Assembly: GCF_938018035.1 (NCBI RefSeq)
Contig: NZ_CALIJF010000106.1
Span: 1-7,449, forward strand
Reading direction: 5' to 3'
DNA length: 7,449 nt
DNA from: an uncultured Campylobacter sp.
GTDB lineage: Bacteria > Campylobacterota > Campylobacteria > Campylobacterales > Campylobacteraceae
A program made the position numbers and the translations under genes. This document shows, piece after piece, positions 1-5,835 of this stretch. How positions within the stretch are numbered: the first letter of the stretch is position 1; each line of letters starts with the position of its first letter. Under the pieces are notes generated by a model. It was not told the origin of the DNA, made no database searches, and was given only the letters and a program-made list of their open reading frames with translations.

Positions 1-1256
1 TTTTCATCCACGACGATCTTTTGCCCTTTAAACTTATCCGCTTCGAAGCTGATATCCTCAAGCACCTTTTCCATTATTGTATGTAGCCTTCTAGCGCCGA
101 TGTCTTCGACCTTTTTGTTCGTGCTTGCCGCAAATTTCGCGATCGCTTTAACCCCGTCCTCGCTAAACTCCAGCTCGACGCCCTCGGTCTTTAAAAGCGC
201 TGAGTACTGCTTAAGAAGCGAATTTTTAGGCTTGGTTAAAATTTCGCACAGCGCCGCCTCGTCTAAGCTGTCAAGCTCGACGCGAAGCGGGAAGCGCCCC
301 TGAAGCTCGGGTATGAGATCGCTAGGCTTGCTGATATGAAAGGCGCCCGCGGCGATAAAAAGGATGTGATCGGTGTCGATATTGCCGAATTTCGTGCTTA
401 CGCTGCTGCCCTCCACGATCGGAAGCAGATCGCGCTGCACCCCCTCTTTGCTCGGATCCTGCCTGCCGCTATTGCCGCTTGAAACTGCCACTTTATCGAT
501 CTCGTCGATAAAGATAATGCCCTCGTTTTGCGCACGCCTAACGGCTTCGGCTTTGATGCTCTCCATATCTAAGACCTTCTCGCTAGCCTCGCTTTTGAGG
601 GCAACCTTGGCGTCTTTTACCTTCATCTCTTTTTTACTTTTGCGCGTCGAAATTCCGATTACTTTGATGAAGCTTTCCTGCATATTCGCCATCTCGGGCG
701 GTAAATTCGGATTTGATTCAAGCGCGTTTTCGCTTACTTCGATCTCGATGCTAAGATCGTCCAGATCGCCGCGCTCGAGTTTGGCCGCCATCTTTTCATA
801 GCTTTTTTCGTAATCGGCGACCTTCTCCTCGCTCGCTCCGCGCGGAAGCGGCGGAAGGACTTTTTCTAAAATTTTACGCTTGATGTAATCATCGATCTTG
901 TCTTTGTTCTTTTCAAATTCCTCGCCGCGCACTAAATTTACCGACGCGGCGGCCAAATCGCGCACCATGCTCTCCACGTCGCGCCCCACGAAGCCTACTT
1001 CAGTATATTTGCTCGCCTCAACCTTGATAAAAGGAAGCCCGAACATCTTCGAAAGTCTGCGCGCAATCTCGGTCTTACCTACGCCGGTAGAGCCGATCAT
1101 CAGGATGTTTTTGGGCATCACCTCGTTTTTCATCTCATCTTCAAGCGCCATTCTGCGGTAGCGATTTCGCAAAGCCACCGCTATCGTGCGTTTGGCGCTA
1201 TTTTGTCCGATTATATATTCGTCTAGTTTCTCTACGATCTGCTTTGGCGTCATCAT
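1..1256 (-). CDS. hslU: HslU, ATPase/unfoldase subunit of HslUV protease (3' end cut by window edge)
   Basis: HslU is the AAA+ ring ATPase that unfolds cytoplasmic proteins and feeds them to the HslV peptidase. The frame is open from ATG at 1256 to the window edge: 418 codons, against about 440 in the family, so roughly 20-25 C-terminal residues, including the tail that docks into HslV, lie outside. Visible features: N-terminal TPKQIVEKLDEYIIGQ; Walker A GSTGVGKT (about 55-62; Ser replaces the usual Pro, as I recall for Helicobacter); pore loop GFVG (about 88-91, Phe instead of the common Tyr); a charged I-domain between; Walker B IIFIDE (about 247-252); RQDPSKEGVQRDLLP; arginine-finger segment GRFPLRVEL; sensor-2 GARRLHT (from about 387). 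The start overlaps the hslV stop (ATGATG, 1256-1251); a second ATG at 1253 is an equally possible start. It is the last visible gene of the rplI-hslV-hslU series. Confidence 0.97.
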   Translation of the reverse strand, partial: MMTPKQIVEKLDEYIIGQNSAKRTIAVALRNRYRRMALEDEMKNEVMPKNILMIGSTGVGKTEIARRLSKMFGLPFIKVEASKYTEVGFVGRDVESMVRDLAAASVNLVRGEEFEKNKDKIDDYIKRKILEKVLPPLPRGASEEKVADYEKSYEKMAAKLERGDLDDLSIEIEVSENALESNPNLPPEMANMQESFIKVIGISTRKSKKEMKVKDAKVALKSEASEKVLDMESIKAEAVRRAQNEGIIFIDEIDKVAVSSGNSGRQDPSKEGVQRDLLPIVEGSSVSTKFGNIDTDHILFIAAGAFHISKPSDLIPELQGRFPLRVELDSLDEAALCEILTKPKNSLLKQYSALLKTEGVELEFSEDGVKAIAKFAASTNKKVEDIGARRLHTIMEKVLEDISFEADKFKGQKIVVDE

Positions 1257-1801
1257 CTCTTTTCGTCCCAAATTGCGTATGTTTTGATGTTTTCGTTCGT
1301 GTAAATGCAAATCTCGCCCGCGATTTTAAGGCTTTGCTTTACAAGCTCCTCTTCGTCTAAGCTTGCAAATTTATCCAAAGCTCGCGCCGCGCTAAGAGCG
1401 TAATTTCCGCCGCTTCCGATCGCTGCGATCTTGCCGTCGTCCGGTTCTACCACATCGCCCGTGCCGCTAAGCAGAAAGATATTTTTGCGGTCCAGCACCA
1501 GCATCATCGCTTCGAGCTTTCGCAGATACTTATCCTTGCGCCACTGCTTGCTAAATTCTATCACGGCCCTTAAAAGATCGCCCTTTGCGCCATCTAAGCA
1601 CTTTTCAAACATATCAAAAAGATTAAACGCATCGGCGGTGCTGCCCGCAAAGCCCGCTAAAACATTACCCTCTTTGCCGATCTTTCGAATTTTAGTCGCA
1701 TTGCCCTTTAAGACGGTGTTTCCGAACGTAACCTGTCCGTCGCCGCCGATGACAGAGCCCTTCGCGCCTTTGTAGGCTAAAATGGTAGTCGCTTCAAACA
1801 C
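1253..1801 (-). CDS. hslV: HslV, threonine peptidase subunit of HslUV protease
   Basis: HslV forms the double-hexamer proteolytic core that degrades substrates unfolded by HslU. The product is 182 aa, of normal size. The start is GTG (1801-1799), preceded by a purine-rich AGAGGTGG ribosome-binding sequence, and lies 8 nt inside the end of rplI. The N-terminus reads MFEATTIL, so the catalytic threonine is probably Thr5, exposed by removal of a four-residue leader; H. pylori HslV begins the same way as far as I recall. Counting from Thr5 as 1, Asp17 (D21) and Lys28 (K32) fall at the family's active-site positions. GSGGNYALSAA (129-139) and AGEICIYTN near the C-terminus match the conserved serine and cation-binding segments. 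The stop TGA overlaps the hslU start. No odd residues were seen. Confidence 0.98.
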   Translation of the reverse strand: MFEATTILAYKGAKGSVIGGDGQVTFGNTVLKGNATKIRKIGKEGNVLAGFAGSTADAFNLFDMFEKCLDGAKGDLLRAVIEFSKQWRKDKYLRKLEAMMLVLDRKNIFLLSGTGDVVEPDDGKIAAIGSGGNYALSAARALDKFASLDEEELVKQSLKIAGEICIYTNENIKTYAIWDEKR

Positions 1802-2237
1802 TAGCCACCTCTATCTCAAATTTAGCGCTTATGCCGTGCTTTAGCTTGGCATTTACGTCGTAAATCCCGGTCGTTTTAATAGCCTCGGTCTCTAAAATTT
1901 TCTTATCGATTTCGATCTCTTTTTGCTCTTTTAGCGCGGTTGCGATCTCATCTTTGGTCACTGAGCCGAAAAGCGCGCCGCTCTCGCCCGTCTGTTTTAC
2001 GATCTTTACGCGGATCTTGGCTAGCTCCTCGGCCAGTTTTTGCAAGCTTGCTACCTCGTATTTTTCAAGCTCGGCTTGCTTTTTCTTATCCGCTTCAAAT
2101 TTACGCAAAACCTCCGTCGTAGCGGCTTTGGCGTAACCTTTGCCGATTAGGAAGTTGTTGCCGTAGCCGTCCTTGACCTCCTTTACCTCGCCCGCCTTTC
2201 CGAGCCCCTTAACGTCTTTGATCAATAATACTTTCAT
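1794..2237 (-). CDS. rplI: 50S ribosomal protein bL9
   Basis: bL9 binds 23S rRNA near the base of the L1 stalk and helps keep reading frame. The 147-aa length is typical. The N-terminal globular domain begins MKVLLIKDVKGLGKAGEV and carries the family signature with VKDGYGNNFLIGKGYA (about 21-36). A long lysine/glutamate-rich connecting helix follows (about 43-75), then the C-terminal domain with SGALFGSVT and TTGIYDVNAKLKHGI. The ATG at 2237 has an AAGGA Shine-Dalgarno sequence six bases upstream. The gene sits 172 nt downstream of argG on the same strand, with its own AT-rich leader, and overlaps hslV by 8 nt. In most proteobacteria rplI follows rpsF/rpsR; pairing with hslV-hslU is, from memory, the Campylobacter arrangement. 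Confidence 0.98.
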   Translation of the reverse strand: MKVLLIKDVKGLGKAGEVKEVKDGYGNNFLIGKGYAKAATTEVLRKFEADKKKQAELEKYEVASLQKLAEELAKIRVKIVKQTGESGALFGSVTKDEIATALKEQKEIEIDKKILETEAIKTTGIYDVNAKLKHGISAKFEIEVASV

Positions 2238-2265
2238 CCATTATCCTTTTAAATTTAGCTTTAAA

Positions 2266-2271
2266 TTTATA
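2266..2271 (-). promoter_or_regulatory. candidate -10 box of an rplI-hslV-hslU promoter
   Basis: On the minus strand TATAAA lies about 29 nt before the rplI start codon, inside an A/T-only stretch (2260-2280) between the nested stem-loop and the rplI Shine-Dalgarno sequence. A start site around 2258 would give a leader of about 20 nt. No clear -35 hexamer is visible, which is normal for Campylobacter sigma-70 promoters. Supported only by motif and position; readthrough from argG is the alternative. Confidence 0.3.
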
Positions 2272-2280
2272 AAATTTTAT

Positions 2281-2338
2281 AGCGGCGCGGGCGGATCTGA
2301 AATTTAGTGAAATTTCATGAAACCTGCCCGCAGCCGCT
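2281..2338 (-). terminator. nested stem-loop between argG and rplI (possible argG terminator or leader structure)
   Basis: The outer arms 2281-2292 (AGCGGCGCGGGC) and 2326-2338 pair over 12 bp with a single bulged base. The loop holds a second hairpin, TGAAATTT (2298-2305) with AAATTTCA (2310-2317) around a 4-nt AGTG loop. In the direction of argG transcription the outer stem is followed by ATAAAATTTTATAAATTT rather than a clean U-run, so termination is plausible but not textbook. It could equally act as a leader structure for rplI. Confidence 0.4.
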
Positions 2339-2409
2339 CGCGCTTTTTCGATAAATTTTAAAATTTCGTTTTGTGAAATTTGCCCGTCCGCCGTGCGGCA
2401 AAATTTCAG

Positions 2410-3630
2410 CTAAAGCTTGCGTCCGTTCTTTCCCGCGATGATAAATCTTAGCGCGCTTAGCTTGATAAATCCGTCGCCGTCTTTTTGATTGAAAACTTTA
2501 TCCTCTTCAAACGTCACGAAATCGGTATTAAACAAACTATCGCTCTTGCTTTTCCTGCCCAGCACGGTCACGTTGCCCTTATAAAGCTCTAGCTTAACCT
2601 TGCCGTTTACGTGCTCTTGGGATTTATTTATCAGCTCTTGAAGCAGCAAGCGCTCCGGGCTGAACCAAAAGCCGTTGTAAATAAGCTCGGCGTAGCGCGG
2701 CATCAGATCGTCTTTTAGATGCGCCGCTCCGCGATCTAGCGTGATGCTCTCGATCGCGCGGTGAGCCTTTAGCATGATCGTGCCGCCCGGAGTTTCGTAG
2801 CAGCCGCGACTCTTCATGCCGACGTAGCGATTTTCTACTAGATCGAGCCTGCCGATGCCGTTTTTAGCGCCAAGCTCATTAAGCGCAGCTAGCATCTCGT
2901 GCGGCTTAAGCGCCTTGCCGTTTAGCTTTACGGGATCGCCGTGCTTGTATTCGATCTCGATGATCTCGCTCTTATCGGGCGCATTTTTAGGGCTGACGCT
3001 CCATCGCCACATATCCTCCTCAGGCGCATGAGCGGGATCCTCCAGCACCAAGCCCTCGTAGGAGATATGAAGGATGTTAGCATCCATTGAATACGGCGAT
3101 TTGCCTGGCTTTGAAGCGATATCGATGCCGTTTTTCTTAGCGTAAGCAAGCAGTTTCTCGCGAGAGTTCAGATCCCACAGCCTCCACGGCGCAATCACTT
3201 TAATATCGGGATTTAGCGCGTATGCGCCAAGCTCGAAGCGGACTTGGTCGTTGCCTTTACCGGTCGCGCCGTGGCTTACGGCGTCCGCGCCGGTTTTTTT
3301 CGCAATTTCGACTAGTTTTTTAGCAATTAACGGGCGCGCGATCGATGTGCCCAAAAGATACTCGCCCTCATAAACTGCGTTTGCGCGAAACATCGGAAAT
3401 ACGTAATCGCGCACAAATTCTTCGCGCAGATCCTCTACGAAGATATTTTCCTTTTTGATGCCCAGTTTCACAGCTTTGTTTTTGATAGGCTCCAAATCCT
3501 CGTTCTGACCGATATCTGCGGTGAAAGTCACCACATCGCAGCCGTAAGTATCGCCGAGCCACTTTAAAATAATGCTCGTATCAAGTCCGCCGGAATACGC
3601 TAAAACGACCTTTTTTACATCTTTTGCCAT
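2410..3630 (-). CDS. argG: argininosuccinate synthase
   Basis: ArgG joins citrulline and aspartate with ATP to give argininosuccinate, the penultimate step of arginine synthesis in the cytoplasm. From ATG at 3630 the product is 406 aa, the usual length. Visible motifs: ATP-pyrophosphatase loop AYSGGLDTS (11-19); TADIGQ (37-42); YLLGTSIARP (91-100); GATGKGNDQVRFE (121-133); KSPYSMDANILHISYEG; EDPAHAPEEDMW; SRGCYETPGG in the substrate and tetramer region. The start at 3630 is chosen because an AAGGA Shine-Dalgarno lies just upstream and MAKDVKKVVLAYSGG matches family N-termini; a TTG at 3669 would only add 13 unsupported residues. It is divergent from the S4-tsaE-lptB genes. No arginine operator is recognisable. 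Confidence 0.98.
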   Translation of the reverse strand: MAKDVKKVVLAYSGGLDTSIILKWLGDTYGCDVVTFTADIGQNEDLEPIKNKAVKLGIKKENIFVEDLREEFVRDYVFPMFRANAVYEGEYLLGTSIARPLIAKKLVEIAKKTGADAVSHGATGKGNDQVRFELGAYALNPDIKVIAPWRLWDLNSREKLLAYAKKNGIDIASKPGKSPYSMDANILHISYEGLVLEDPAHAPEEDMWRWSVSPKNAPDKSEIIEIEYKHGDPVKLNGKALKPHEMLAALNELGAKNGIGRLDLVENRYVGMKSRGCYETPGGTIMLKAHRAIESITLDRGAAHLKDDLMPRYAELIYNGFWFSPERLLLQELINKSQEHVNGKVKLELYKGNVTVLGRKSKSDSLFNTDFVTFEEDKVFNQKDGDGFIKLSALRFIIAGKNGRKL

Positions 3631-3719
3631 CTCAAATCCTTTACGTAAAATTTGGCGAAATTCTACCAATAAATAGTTTAATAGTTGCTTTTAAGGCAAA
3701 TATCGCTAAACTCACGCCT
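3631..3719. promoter_or_regulatory. divergent promoter region of argG (minus) and S4-tsaE-lptB (plus)
   Basis: This 89-nt gap separates two divergent start codons, so both promoters must lie in or near it. On the minus strand TAGAAT (3665-3660) is a good -10 candidate about 30 nt before the argG ATG, and the argG Shine-Dalgarno AAGGA follows. On the plus strand TTTAAT (3677-3682) is a weaker -10 candidate about 38 nt before the S4-gene ATG. No -35 hexamers or clear operator palindromes are seen. Confidence 0.4.
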
Positions 3720-3965
3720 ATGAGAATCGATAAATTTTTAAACGCAGTAAATATCACCAAGCGGCGCGCCATCAGCGAAGATATGTGCAAAAGCGGCGTC
3801 GTAGCCGTAAACGGCGCGGTAGTAAAGCCCGCCAAAGAGCTTAAAATCGGCGACATAATCACGATAAGCTTTCTGGATAGAAAACAAAGCTTTAAAGTCC
3901 TAGCCTTTCCTAGCGCGAAAAATACGCCCAAAAGCGAGCAGGCAAAGTATGCCCAAGAGCTTTGA
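3720..3965 (+). CDS. small S4-domain RNA-binding protein (RqcP/Hsp15-like)
   Basis: The 81-aa product is almost entirely one S4 RNA-binding fold: MRIDKFLNAVNITKRRAIS at the N-terminus, CKSGVVAVNGAVVKPAKELKIGD in the core, then a short strand region and a charged tail ending EQAKYAQEL. Length and layout match Bacillus YabO/RqcP and the Hsp15 family, which bind 50S subunits carrying obstructed nascent chains. RqcP assists RqcH in C-terminal alanine tailing, but that role here is inference. The ATG at 3720 is chosen because MRxDKFL is the family start; an in-frame upstream start at 3624 would run back into argG. There is no convincing Shine-Dalgarno before it. The 3' end overlaps tsaE by 17 nt. 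The same gene pair occurs in C. jejuni as I recall. Confidence 0.9.
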   Translation: MRIDKFLNAVNITKRRAISEDMCKSGVVAVNGAVVKPAKELKIGDIITISFLDRKQSFKVLAFPSAKNTPKSEQAKYAQEL

Positions 3966-4356
3966 ACTCGTCTGCGGCGAGGATGAAATTTCGCGCCTCG
4001 TGCAAGCTCTGCCAAAAAGCGGCATAATCTTGCTCATCGGCGATCTTGCCAGCGGCAAAACGACGCTTGCGCGCGCGATCGTGCGGGCGCACGGATCGGA
4101 TGAAAACGTAAGCTCGCCGACATTTTCGATCATGCAAAACTACGGACAAATTTATCATTACGACATCTATAACGGCGGTTGCGAGGGGATTTTAAAAAAC
4201 GGACTATTTGAAAATTTATTTGAAGAGGGGCTTCATCTGATCGAATGGGCGGATGAAAATTTGATAAATTTACTTAAAAAATATGAGCTTGATTTTTGCG
4301 TAGTGAGGATCACGCCGCACGCGCAAGGGCGAAAATACGAGGTAAGCTATGCATAA
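3949..4356 (+). CDS. tsaE: TsaE, ATPase for tRNA t6A37 biosynthesis
   Basis: TsaE is the P-loop ATPase that works with TsaB and TsaD to place N6-threonylcarbamoyl on A37 of ANN-decoding tRNAs in the cytoplasm. The product is 135 aa, typical for the family. Visible motifs: Walker A GDLASGKT (31-38; the common form is GDLGAGKT), switch segment SSPTFSIMQNY (55-65), IYHYDIY (68-74) with the conserved His70 and Asp72, and LHLIEWADE, the family's IEW motif. The ATG at 3949 lies 17 nt inside the S4-gene end and has only a weak CAGG-type ribosome-binding sequence, so coupling to upstream translation is likely. Its stop overlaps the lptB start by 8 nt. TsaE is usually essential in bacteria, so this operon is expected to be expressed constitutively. 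Confidence 0.96.
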   Translation: MPKSFELVCGEDEISRLVQALPKSGIILLIGDLASGKTTLARAIVRAHGSDENVSSPTFSIMQNYGQIYHYDIYNGGCEGILKNGLFENLFEEGLHLIEWADENLINLLKKYELDFCVVRITPHAQGRKYEVSYA

Positions 4357-5071
4357 ACTGGAAGTCAGGGGTCTTAAAAAAACCATAAAAGGCACGCCGA
4401 TCATTAAGGGCATCTCGCTGGAGCTTTACAACGGCGAGATCGTAGGGCTGCTGGGGCCCAACGGAGCGGGCAAAACCACGACGTTTTATATGATCTGCGG
4501 GCTGATAGGCGCTAGCGGCGGCGATATATTGCTTGATGAGCGCAGCATCGCAAAGGTTCCGCTTCACAAGCGCGCCAAGCTCGGCATAGGCTACCTACCG
4601 CAAGAAAGCAGCATCTTTAAGGAGCTCAGCGTTGAGGAAAATTTAATGCTCGCTGCAGAGATTACCTATAAAAATAAAGCGGAGGCCTCACGAAAAGTCG
4701 ATGAGATGCTAAATCTACTCAACATCGAGCCGATCAGATTGCGCAAAGGTGTGAGCCTAAGCGGCGGCGAGCGCAGGCGCTGCGAGATCGCGCGGAGCCT
4801 GATGATAACGCCGAAATTTCTACTTTTAGATGAGCCGTTTGCAGGCGTCGATCCGATCGCCGTTAACGATATCCAAAGCATCGTGCGCGATTTAAGCGAT
4901 CTTGGCATCGGCGTGCTCATCACCGATCACAACGTCCGCGAAACGCTTGCGATCTGCGACCGCGCCTACGTCATCAAAGACGGCGAGCTGTTCGCAGGCG
5001 GCACCGCAAAAGAGATAGCTAACGATCCGAATGTCCGTAAATTCTACCTCGGCGAGGATTTTAGCATCTAA
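4349..5071 (+). CDS. lptB: LptB, lipopolysaccharide export ABC ATPase
   Basis: LptB is the cytoplasmic ATPase that, as a dimer bound to LptF and LptG, extracts lipopolysaccharide from the inner membrane and drives it across the Lpt bridge. The 240-aa product is full length. Motifs: Walker A GPNGAGKT (36-43), Q-loop GYLPQE (Gln85) followed by the LptB-typical SSIFKELSVEEN, signature LSGGERRRCEIAR (137-149), Walker B FLLLDEPFAGVDP (157-169), and switch histidine ITDHNVRETL (His194). The ERRR signature and DHNVRETL separate LptB from LivF-type ATPases. The ATG at 4349 overlaps the tsaE stop by 8 nt. No other lpt genes are in the window. The next gene in C. jejuni and H. pylori is rpoN as I recall; here a long gene-free region follows. 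Confidence 0.96.
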   Translation: MHKLEVRGLKKTIKGTPIIKGISLELYNGEIVGLLGPNGAGKTTTFYMICGLIGASGGDILLDERSIAKVPLHKRAKLGIGYLPQESSIFKELSVEENLMLAAEITYKNKAEASRKVDEMLNLLNIEPIRLRKGVSLSGGERRRCEIARSLMITPKFLLLDEPFAGVDPIAVNDIQSIVRDLSDLGIGVLITDHNVRETLAICDRAYVIKDGELFAGGTAKEIANDPNVRKFYLGEDFSI

Positions 5072-5149
5072 GCCAGCCAGAGCGCTTTGGATTTTCACTT
5101 CCCGCTTAGGCGCGCGCATTAATTTCTGCAATTTAAATTTTACGATTTA

Positions 5150-5191
5150 AAATTCAAGTGTACGGCTGCGATTAGTCGTGCACTTGAATTT
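5150..5191 (+). terminator. strong stem-loop downstream of lptB, candidate transcription terminator
   Basis: Arms AAATTCAAGTGTACG (5150-5164) and CGTGCACTTGAATTT (5177-5191) pair over 15 bp with one G-U. Four more inner pairs (two of them G-U) leave a CGAT tetraloop. It is 78 nt after the lptB stop. A T5 run occurs only about 12 nt after the stem (5203-5207), so it is not a standard intrinsic terminator; it could instead be an RNA-processing or protein-binding structure. Confidence 0.4.
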
Positions 5192-5798
5192 CGCGTATTA
5201 AATTTTTGAAAAGTAGCTAGGTTCGTCTTAAAATTTTTAAATTTCAAAAGGCGTTTTGTACACTGTAAATTTTTAAATAATTTTTTGCTACAGACTCACT
5301 TTTGCGACCGAAATTTTAAACCCGCGGTACATAAAATTTAAATCGCATTTTAATCACACTTTGTTTAAATTAAATCAAATTTTAAAGCGGAGGCGTCTTT
5401 AAACGTAACGCTTTCATCTGCGCATCAAAATCACGCAGCAGTTTGCAAAAAATATCTGCTCATATAATTAAAATTTTAAAGCAACAAGCCGCAAATAAAT
5501 TGCGTATGCGAAGACGCCTGCAGTCGCGCAATGCCGTCTAATTTCACGGCGTAATTCCGCGAGCGGCGGCGTAAACCAAAGCGCACACAAACCTACTCAC
5601 TTCGGCTTCGACGCATCAAATTAAAAGCGACGCGCGAAGCAAGGCCTTCCGACCCGCTAGAATTTTGCCGATTAAGCCGCCTTGTTTAATTAAAATTACA
5701 CTTTTATTTGCTCTGCGGGTCTAAATTTCGCTCATCTTAAAGCTCGCCGCGGAGTTTAAAATTTTAACCAGACGTCCAGCGCTTTCGGTTTAAATTTT

Positions 5799-5815
5799 AA
5801 AATTCTTAGAATTTT
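5799..5815 (+). promoter_or_regulatory. candidate -10 box embedded in a palindrome, upstream of the propeller gene
   Basis: AAAATTC and GAATTTT (5799-5805 and 5809-5815) form 7-bp inverted arms around TTA. Within this TAGAAT (5807-5812) is a good -10 hexamer, 23 nt before the ATG at 5836, which itself has an AAGGAG Shine-Dalgarno at 5825-5830. An operator overlapping the promoter is possible. The base composition makes short A/T palindromes common here, so the operator idea is weak. Confidence 0.35.
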
Positions 5816-5835
5816 GGCGAGATCAAGGAGAGATT

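Larger units (their letters stand above)
5072..5835. other. 764-nt AT-rich gene-free region after lptB
   Basis: No credible gene was found on either strand. The stretch is rich in A/T tracts, with four exact AAATTTTAAA copies (5311-5320, 5377-5386, 5471-5480, 5792-5801). It contains a strong stem-loop (5150-5191), a 9-bp inverted repeat with distant arms (5391-5399 and 5511-5519), and the promoter region of the downstream propeller gene at its right end. No RpoN-like peptide was recognised by eye, so a decayed rpoN is possible but not demonstrated. Confidence 0.6.

Noticed and set aside
100..1161. Three plus-strand open frames (100-303, 373-801, 898-1161)
   Set aside because: They lie antisense to hslU, whose minus frame is continuous and carries all AAA+ motifs; their translations show serine-rich shadow composition.
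3631..3669. Longer argG start at a TTG (3669) adding 13 residues
   Set aside because: The ATG at 3630 has a good Shine-Dalgarno and matches the family N-terminus; the extension has no support and covers the probable promoter.
3624..3719. Longer N-terminus for the S4-domain gene
   Set aside because: It would overlap the argG start and promoters; family members start at MRxDKFL, which matches ATG 3720.
3641..4158. Minus-strand open frames across the S4 gene and tsaE
   Set aside because: They are antisense to two genes with clear family motifs and have no motif of their own.
5072..5835. Decayed rpoN pseudogene or CRISPR array in the gap
   Set aside because: No RpoN motif was recognised by eye, and the A/T repeats have irregular spacing and are too short for CRISPR repeats.
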